Assembly: GCA_965200535.1 (NCBI GenBank)
Contig: CBDAUF010000002.1
Coordinates: 248,001 to 312,000, forward strand
Direction: 5' to 3'
DNA: 64,000 nucleotides
Origin: MPNO01 sp965200535
GTDB lineage: Bacteria; Pseudomonadota; Alphaproteobacteria; MPNO01
Shown here: piece by piece, positions 58,431 through 64,000 of the stretch
How the letters are laid out: every line of letters begins with the position of its first letter
Position numbering within the stretch: position 1 is the first letter of the stretch
Program-made: the position numbers and the translations under genes
The notes under the pieces: model-generated
Seen by the model: the letters and a program-made list of their open reading frames with translations, nothing else
Told to the model about the DNA's origin: nothing
The model's database searches: none

Positions 58431-58868
58431 GACCGGGCAGGCGGCGGCGGGGAGACCTGCCGCCGTCTGTCCCCCTCCGCGGGGTCATGGCGCCTGTCCG
58501 GGATCCCGCACCCGTCTGACGATCCACACCGCTCCCGCCCATGACATGCGCGCCGTCGCCATTGCCGGTGAACAGAGCGGTATCCAGCGGTTGGCACCGT
58601 GCGGACACCGTTCGGCGGCCGGCAACCGATCGGTGGGCCGGTCGCCGGGGAGGCCGCGCGCCGCCGCGACGCTGTGAGACGCTGCCGGGATCGCCGCCGC
58701 GCCATCGCTTGCGCGGGTCGGGCTTCCCGGGATCGTCCCGATCCCCGTCGGCGGGGATCGCACGCCGTCCTGCGGCAGCGCCGGCAACAGAGGAGCCTGG
58801 GTTCGGTCGGGCGAGGTCTGGCGCCCGAGGGCGCTTGGCCTTCGCCGTCCCCTGTCCGGAGCCCGCCG
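58431..58868. other. Intergenic region between barrel repeat and MoxR gene
   Basis: About 440 bases with no recognisable gene. It is GC-rich and contains short palindromes. It separates the surface-protein locus from the next block and could hold an element boundary, but I see no direct repeats that would define one. Confidence 0.4.
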
Positions 58869-59888
58869 ATGCCCGACACCGTCTCCGCCGACTACGCCCT
58901 CAACCCGAATGAACTGGCCTCCACCCTCGCCCTGCTGGTCGAGGCCCGCCAGCCCTGCATCGTCTGGGGCCCGCCCGGCTGCGCCAAGTCGCAGATCGCG
59001 CAGCAGGTCGCCGCCGAGGCCGGGCGCGCCTACATCGACGTCCGCGCGCTGCTGCTCGATCCCGTGGACTTGCGCGGCATCCCGTGGCGCGATGCATCCG
59101 ACCGCACCCGCTGGGCGCCGCCGTCGTTCCTGCCGCCGTCCGACGATCCCGGGCGCTTCCTCATCAACCTCGAGGAACTGCCGTCGGCCGTGCCCACGGT
59201 CCAGGCCGCCTTGTATCAATTGGTCCTCGACCGCCGGGTCGGCGAGTACGAACTGCCGGACGGCGCCTCGCTGATCGCCTGCGGCAACCGGGAGAGCGAC
59301 CGCGGGGTCGCGCACCGGATGCCGACGCCGCTCGCCTCCCGCTTCGTCCACCTGGAGATCCGGGTCGATGCGGCGGACTGGTGCGCCTGGGGCGCCGCCA
59401 ATGGCATCGCGCCGGAGGTGCTGTTCTTCATCCAGCTCCGGCCCGAGCTGCTGCACGACTTCGATCCGCGGTCGAAGGAGAAGGCCTTCGCCTCGCCCCG
59501 CACCTGGGAGTTCGTCTCCAACATCGTGCAGCGCCGGAACGGCCTCGATCCGGCCGCCGAGCGGGCGCTGTTCCGGGGCGCCGTGGGCGAGGCAGCGGCG
59601 ATGGAGTTCGCCGCCTTCCTCAGGATCTGGCGCGAACTGCCCCATCCCCGGGCGGTGATCGACGATCCCGCGAACGCGGAGGTGCCGGAGAACGCGAGCG
59701 CGCTGATCGCCTTGTGCGGCTCGCTCTACCGCCTCGCCAGCGACGTCACCCTCGATGCCATCGTCACCTATGCCACGCGTCTCAGGCGCGAGGTCGGCGA
59801 GTTCCTGGTCGGCTCCTGCATCCGCCGCGATCCCGCGCTGCAGCGCTCGCCCGCCTTCATCCGCTGGGCCGCCGCCCGGACCCGGTGA
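58869..59888 (+). CDS. MoxR/CobS-like AAA ATPase
   Basis: A 339-residue AAA+ ATPase. Walker A is GPPGCAKS (34-41), Walker B is in RFLINLEELPSA, and sensor-like SLIACGNRESDRGVAHRMP follows. ASRFVHLEIRVDAADWCAWG is typical of the MoxR group. These ATPases act as chaperones with VWA-domain partners, as CobS does with CobT in cobalt insertion. The ATG at 58869 gives a standard N-terminus. It is followed 20 bases later by a DUF3150-like gene and then by a VWA-like gene, so the three likely form one machine. Such sets are common on phages, plasmids and integrative elements. Confidence 0.88.
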   Translation: MPDTVSADYALNPNELASTLALLVEARQPCIVWGPPGCAKSQIAQQVAAEAGRAYIDVRALLLDPVDLRGIPWRDASDRTRWAPPSFLPPSDDPGRFLINLEELPSAVPTVQAALYQLVLDRRVGEYELPDGASLIACGNRESDRGVAHRMPTPLASRFVHLEIRVDAADWCAWGAANGIAPEVLFFIQLRPELLHDFDPRSKEKAFASPRTWEFVSNIVQRRNGLDPAAERALFRGAVGEAAAMEFAAFLRIWRELPHPRAVIDDPANAEVPENASALIALCGSLYRLASDVTLDAIVTYATRLRREVGEFLVGSCIRRDPALQRSPAFIRWAAARTR

Positions 59889-59908
59889 CACCATCCCCGG
59901 AGGAGTCC

Positions 59909-60808
59909 ATGAACCTCAGCCACGACGCCATGCTGGTCGCCCTCAGGATCTCGGCCTGGTCGGGCCGGCTGCACGACCGCGAGGCCAGCACCCATGTCGC
60001 CGTCAGCCACGACGCATCGACCGGCGCCGGGCGCTACAACAAGCGCCTGCTGCCGAAGGCCGCCTTCGCGGCGCTCGCCGCGACCACGAGCCGGGCGAGG
60101 GCCGCGCATCACGAGCAGACCCTGCCCTGGGACGACCGGGGATGCCGCCTGCTCACCGTCGCCAACCACGAGCGCTACACCGAACTGCTGGAGGGTCTGC
60201 GGGAGCGCATGGTGCGCGAGCGCGCCCGCTTCATCGAGGACTACGACGACAATGTCGACCGGGCGCGGCTCGAACTGGGCAAGCTGTTCCGCATCGAGGA
60301 GTATCCGTCGAAGGAGGCGCTCCGGGACCGCTTCTCGATCCGCTGGCGCATCATGCCGGTGCCGGACGCCGGCCACTTCATGGCGAAGCTCGCCTCCGAC
60401 GACACCGAGCGGGTGAAGCGCGACGTCGAGCGCCGGATCGAGGAACGCCTCCACGACGCGGTGGGCGACCTGTACCGCCGCCTCGGCGAGGCGGTGGAGC
60501 GGGTCTCGGAGCGGCTGCGGGAGGACGGCAACGGCAAGCCGCTGGTGTTCCGCGACTCGATGATCGCGAACGTGCGGGATCTGGTGGAGGTGGTGCCGCG
60601 CCTCAACATCTTCGGCGACGACGAGCTGGCGCGGCTCTGCGAACAGGTGAAGGAGAGGATCGCGGGCGTGGAGCCCGATGCGCTCCGGCCGTCGAAGACC
60701 TTCGACCCGGCGGCCCGGGCGCGGGTCAAGCGCGACGCCGACGATCTGGCGGAGAAGTTCGCGGGCTACTTCGGCGCGCCGGCCGGGCCGGCTCGGGAGG
60801 CGGCGTGA
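59909..60808 (+). CDS. DUF3150-like protein
   Basis: A 299-residue soluble protein rich in charged helices. Recognisable parts are LRISAWSGRLHDREASTHVA, RYNKRLLPKAAFAALAATTS, YDDNVDRARLELGKLF and RWRIMPVPDAGHFMA. This resembles proteins of the DUF3150 group that occur beside MoxR/CobS-like ATPases in phages and plasmids. Function is unknown. The ATG at 59909 has GGAGGAG upstream. The stop overlaps the next start by one base (TGATG), indicating coupled translation. A coiled-coil part (about 160-210) could mediate assembly with its neighbours. Confidence 0.7.
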   Translation: MNLSHDAMLVALRISAWSGRLHDREASTHVAVSHDASTGAGRYNKRLLPKAAFAALAATTSRARAAHHEQTLPWDDRGCRLLTVANHERYTELLEGLRERMVRERARFIEDYDDNVDRARLELGKLFRIEEYPSKEALRDRFSIRWRIMPVPDAGHFMAKLASDDTERVKRDVERRIEERLHDAVGDLYRRLGEAVERVSERLREDGNGKPLVFRDSMIANVRDLVEVVPRLNIFGDDELARLCEQVKERIAGVEPDALRPSKTFDPAARARVKRDADDLAEKFAGYFGAPAGPAREAA

Positions 60809-61797
60809 TGGCCGCCCGGGCCGGGACCGAGTCGGTCCGGCGGGCGAGCGGCTGCGTGACGGCGCTGCTGCGGAAGCAGCCCTTCTTCGGGAGCCTGGCG
60901 CTGCGGCTGCCGCTCCGGGCGGATGCGGGCCGCGCGACCCTGGCTGCCGACGGGCGCGAGATCCGCTATTCGCCGCGGTGGATCGCGGAGACCGACGCGC
61001 ATGTCATCGAGGCCGCGATCGCGCGCGTGGTGCTGGCCTGCGCCCTCAAGCACCACACGCGGCGGAACGAGCGCGACCCGGAGCGCTGGCAGATGGCCTC
61101 TCAGCTGGTGACGCACGCGCTGCTGCGCGATGCCGGCTTCACGCTCCCGCCCGAGGCCGAGGCGTGGGACGAGGCGATGCACCAGGCGCTCAGCCTCGCG
61201 AAGGCCGAGGGCAGGGTTCCCGGCGGGGTCGAAGAGACCGTCAGGGACGCCCATGCGAGCCGGCTCGACTGGCGCACGCTGCTGCGCAGATACATGACCG
61301 ACGCGGCGAAGACCGACTACTCCTGGAGCCTGCCCGCCCGGCGCTTCATCGACGCCGGGCTCTACCTCCCGTCGATCCGCTCCGAGGGGATCGGGACCGT
61401 CGCCGTCATCGTCGACACCTCCGGTTCCCTGCCCACCGACATGCTAGCCTCCTTCTGGTCCGAGCTGCGCGGGATCGCCGCCGAGCTTCAGCCGGAGAGC
61501 GTCGTCGTCCTCCAGGTGGACGCCGCGGTGCAGGACGCGGCCGAATATTCCGCCGCCGACCTGCCGGACGGGATCGCGGTGAAGGGAAGGGGCGGCACCG
61601 ACTTCCGCCCCGGCTTCGCATGGCTCGACGAACAGGGCGTGCGCCCTGCCGTCTGCCTCTACTTCACCGACATGGCGTGCTCGCGCTATCCGGAGACGGA
61701 GCCCGATTATCCGGTGCTCTGGGTGAATCACGCGGACCCGCCCTCCGACCGGACCCGCGAGCCCTGGGGCGAGCGCATCGACATCGGATCGCCCTGA
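60808..61797 (+). CDS. VWA-like domain protein (metallopeptidase-like, DUF2201 type)
   Basis: A 329-residue protein. The N-terminal half resembles an inactive metallopeptidase domain (VVLACALKHHTRRNERDPERW, then VTHALLRDAGFTLP). The C-terminal half is a VWA-like fold with the metal site residues in IVDTSGSLPTDM (DxSxS), KGRGGTDFRPGF (Thr) and LYFTDMACSRYP (Asp). It starts inside the stop of the DUF3150-like gene. Together with the MoxR ATPase it would form a MoxR-VWA pair, a known arrangement for ATP-driven remodelling of a target. The target here is not known. Confidence 0.85.
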   Translation: MAARAGTESVRRASGCVTALLRKQPFFGSLALRLPLRADAGRATLAADGREIRYSPRWIAETDAHVIEAAIARVVLACALKHHTRRNERDPERWQMASQLVTHALLRDAGFTLPPEAEAWDEAMHQALSLAKAEGRVPGGVEETVRDAHASRLDWRTLLRRYMTDAAKTDYSWSLPARRFIDAGLYLPSIRSEGIGTVAVIVDTSGSLPTDMLASFWSELRGIAAELQPESVVVLQVDAAVQDAAEYSAADLPDGIAVKGRGGTDFRPGFAWLDEQGVRPAVCLYFTDMACSRYPETEPDYPVLWVNHADPPSDRTREPWGERIDIGSP

Positions 61798-62058
61798 CGG
61801 CGCACCATCCCGGCATTGTGCCGAAGAAGCGCTCCTGACGGTCCGGACCTCCGACAGGGAACGCGCCCGTCGCCGCCACGCACTCCCGGCGACGCCCGCC
61901 GCGCCTCTCCCGACCGTTCCCGCGCCCGCACCCTGCCGATGGCGCCGCACGACCCGGTGCGCGCCGCGCGGACGCCGAGCCGGGCAGCGGGCCGGGCAGG
62001 CGCGGAGCGGCCGGAGAGGCCGCGCGCCGATCCCTCGTCCATCCATGGAGACCCCCAT

Positions 62059-64000
62059 ATGAATCCCGTCGCATCCCCGCCCGATCCGGCGATCCGCGAG
62101 ATCCCGCTATCGCGGCTCGCGCTCGCGCCCGAGAACGTGCGCAAGACCCCGCCCGACGACGCGGCGCAGGCGCAGCTGAGGGCGTCCATCGCCGCCCACG
62201 GCCTGCTGGAGAACCTCGTGGTCCGCCCCGACGGCGCGCGGGAGGACGGCGCCGAACGCTTCGCCGTGGTCGCCGGCGGGCGCCGGCTCGCCGCCCTGCA
62301 GGCCCTGGCGGAGGACGGCGCCATCGATCCCGGCCGTCCGGTGCCCTGCCTGGTCGCCGCGGGCGGCGATGCCGGGGAACTCTCGCTCGCCGAGAACGCG
62401 GTGCGCATCGCCATGCACCCGGCCGACCAGGTGACCGCGTTCGGCGAACTGGCGCGATCCGGCGCCACCGTGGCCGCCATCGCCGCGCGCTTCGGGATCG
62501 GCGAGCGCACCGTCGAGCAGCGCCTCCGCCTCGGCAACGCCGCCGCCGAACTGCTCGATGCCTACCGGGCCGACGAGATCGACCTCGAGACCCTGAAGGC
62601 CTTCGCGGTCACCGCCGACCGGGAGCGCCAGCTTGCGGTGTGGGCACAGGTCTCCGGGCAAGGCTACCGGCCGTCGGCCTGGCAGGTGAAGCGGCTGCTG
62701 ACCGAAGAGCGGGTGCCGGCAGGCTCGGACGTCGCCCGCTTCGTCGGCGTCGAGGCCTACGAGGCCGCCGGCGGCGCGGTGCTGCGCGACCTCTTCGCCG
62801 ACCGGCACGAGGACGGCGTGTGGCTGGAAGACGCGGGCCTGCTGACCGACCTCGCGATGCGGAAGCTGCGGGCGGCGGCGGACGAACTCGCGACCCGCTG
62901 GAAGTGGGCCGAGGCCATGGTCGAGGTCGACTGGACCGCCGCCGCGCGCTGCGGACGCATCCAACCGGAGCCCGGCGAACCGACGCCGGAGGAAGAGACC
63001 GAGACCGGGCGGTTGCGCACCCGCTTCGACGAGCTGGCCGCTCTCGACGAGGAGGACTGGAGCGAGGAACTGGAAGCGGAGGCCGATTCCGTCGAGGCCC
63101 GCCTCGAGGAGATCGAGGCGGCGGTCCGCGGGCGCGCCACCTTCCGGCGCGAGGACTTCTCCATCGCCGGCTGCATCGTCGCCGTCGGCCGCGGCGGGAC
63201 ACTCGAGGTCATCCACGGGCTGGTCAAGCCCGAGGACATGCCGAAGCCCGCGCCCGCGAAGGCGAACGGCCGCGATGTCCATGCAGGAGACGGGACGACG
63301 CTTGCCCGCGCAGGGCATCCGGAGACGGAGGCGAGGATGGCGGCGCCGGTTGCCTCGCCGCCCGACCCGAAGGCGCGGGCGCGGGAGGAGGCGGGGGTCG
63401 GCATCGGCCTCGCCGACGATCTCCGCGCCATCCGCACCGCCCTCGTCAAGGCGCATCTGGCGCGGGACTTCGAGGCGGCTTTCGACCTCGCACTGTTCCA
63501 GCTGGCCCGCAGCGTGTTCGGTCCCCCCTTCACGCCCGGGTACCACGCCCTCGACATCGCCGTCGTCGAGACCCCGGACCGCCCGGCGGCGCGGACGAAC
63601 GATCCGGACTTCGCCGCCTGGAGCCCCGGCGAGGCGATGCTCGCCGACCGGCCGCACCTCTCCCTGGAGTGGATGGACGAGTACGACGCGGCCAGCTTCG
63701 CCGCGCTGCGGGGGTTGCCGCGGGCGGACAAGAAGGCCCTGTTCGCGGCAGCGGTCGCGCGCACGGTGAAGGGCCAGCTTGCCTTCGAGCACGACGCGCG
63801 TGCGGAACTCGAGGCCACGGTGGCCCGGCTCGACATCGACTTTGCGAAGCACGTGCGCCCGACGGCGGACCTGCTGTGGTCGCGGCTGAAGAAGGAGCGC
63901 ATCCTCGCCGTCGCCCGCGAGACGCTGGGATCGTCCTGGGCGGCGGCGCGCTCCAGGTACCGCAAGGCCGACCTGGCGAAGGCGATGGAGGAGGCGTTCG
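62059..64000 (+). CDS. ParB/RepB/Spo0J family protein, large (cut by the window edge)
   Basis: The open frame runs from ATG 62059 to the end of the window, at least 647 residues, with no stop. The ParB N-terminal domain (about 12-115) has EIPLSRLALAPENVRKTPPD, SIAAHGLLENLVVRPDG, VVAGGRRLAALQALAEDG and LAENAVRIAMHPADQVTAF, the CTPase/nuclease fold signature. A helix-turn-helix follows (VAAIAARFGIGERTVEQRLR). The remaining ~450 residues are an acidic linker and an unfamiliar C-terminal region. Chromosomal ParB is about 300 residues, so this is the long type carried by plasmids and integrative elements, probably not the partner of the parS at 25.5 kb. It follows the VWA-like gene by 261 noncoding bases. 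Confidence 0.85.
   Translation, partial: MNPVASPPDPAIREIPLSRLALAPENVRKTPPDDAAQAQLRASIAAHGLLENLVVRPDGAREDGAERFAVVAGGRRLAALQALAEDGAIDPGRPVPCLVAAGGDAGELSLAENAVRIAMHPADQVTAFGELARSGATVAAIAARFGIGERTVEQRLRLGNAAAELLDAYRADEIDLETLKAFAVTADRERQLAVWAQVSGQGYRPSAWQVKRLLTEERVPAGSDVARFVGVEAYEAAGGAVLRDLFADRHEDGVWLEDAGLLTDLAMRKLRAAADELATRWKWAEAMVEVDWTAAARCGRIQPEPGEPTPEEETETGRLRTRFDELAALDEEDWSEELEAEADSVEARLEEIEAAVRGRATFRREDFSIAGCIVAVGRGGTLEVIHGLVKPEDMPKPAPAKANGRDVHAGDGTTLARAGHPETEARMAAPVASPPDPKARAREEAGVGIGLADDLRAIRTALVKAHLARDFEAAFDLALFQLARSVFGPPFTPGYHALDIAVVETPDRPAARTNDPDFAAWSPGEAMLADRPHLSLEWMDEYDAASFAALRGLPRADKKALFAAAVARTVKGQLAFEHDARAELEATVARLDIDFAKHVRPTADLLWSRLKKERILAVARETLGSSWAAARSRYRKADLAKAMEEAF

Noticed and set aside
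62059..64000. The large ParB-like protein as the partner of the parS site at 25.5 kb
   Set aside because: It is far too long for chromosomal ParB, lacks a ParA neighbour, and sits in a plasmid-like block. The chromosomal ParB is probably outside the window.

Overview
The window is high-GC DNA from an alphaproteobacterium. The evidence is a 16S gene of alphaproteobacterial type, an rRNA operon ordered 16S - tRNA-Ile - tRNA-Ala - 23S - 5S - tRNA-fMet, a RegB/RegA-type redox two-component pair, an MmcB-type DNA repair protein, and many TRAP and TAXI transporter genes. The gene set resembles marine or host-associated heterotrophs that use organic acids and aromatic compounds. I cannot name a genus. 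A giant surface protein with fibronectin type III repeats, plus many broken genes, fits a host-associated (for example invertebrate-symbiont) lifestyle, but that is inference.

Layout. 1-6.4 kb: a branched-chain amino acid permease, then a LysR regulator followed by a TRAP operon (dctP broken by an in-frame stop, dctQ, dctM) and a short-chain dehydrogenase. 6.4-12.2 kb (minus strand): an amidohydrolase/Rieske oxygenase pair, a quinol-dependent nitric oxide reductase, and a MetE-like zinc methyltransferase. 12.7-17.7 kb: a GPP34 protein beside a STAS anti-sigma-factor antagonist, a YheT-type hydrolase, a SYLF protein, and regB (broken) with regA. 17.7-26.5 kb (mostly minus strand): an orphan DctP, mmcB, an alpha/beta hydrolase, a decayed copper cluster (multicopper oxidase remnant, copD, copC, WD40/cytochrome c remnant), a carboxymuconolactone decarboxylase-like protein, a VOC protein, an arylsulfotransferase-like protein, a parS site inside a 30-bp perfect palindrome, and a frameshifted outer-membrane barrel gene.

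26.8-36.3 kb (plus strand): a TAXI-type TRAP permease and binding protein, a frameshifted Rieske oxygenase, then a molybdenum hydroxylase operon. That operon has a Tat-exported 2Fe-2S subunit, a molybdopterin subunit and an FAD subunit with extra cysteines, followed by a 48-residue membrane protein, a cytochrome b and a 124-residue protein of unknown function. 36.4-39.9 kb (minus strand): a second TAXI system. 40.1-45.7 kb: the rRNA operon with promoter, boxA and terminator. 45.7-47.7 kb: a graveyard with a transposase fragment, a dinB with an internal deletion, and an integrase tail. 47.7-58.4 kb: the giant Fn3/beta-barrel gene, broken by a frameshift and a stop codon, followed by a duplicated copy of its 3' end. 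58.9-64 kb: a MoxR ATPase / DUF3150-like / VWA-like / ParB-like block that looks like part of a plasmid or integrative element and runs off the right edge.

The main theme is uptake and oxidation of organic acids or aromatics (three TRAP-type systems, two Rieske oxygenases, one Mo hydroxylase) in a genome, or an assembly, where about ten otherwise recognisable genes carry stops, frameshifts or deletions. Nonsense and indel lesions could be real pseudogenes or base-call errors. The internal deletions (multicopper oxidase, WD40/cytochrome c, dinB) are hard to explain as sequencing error.
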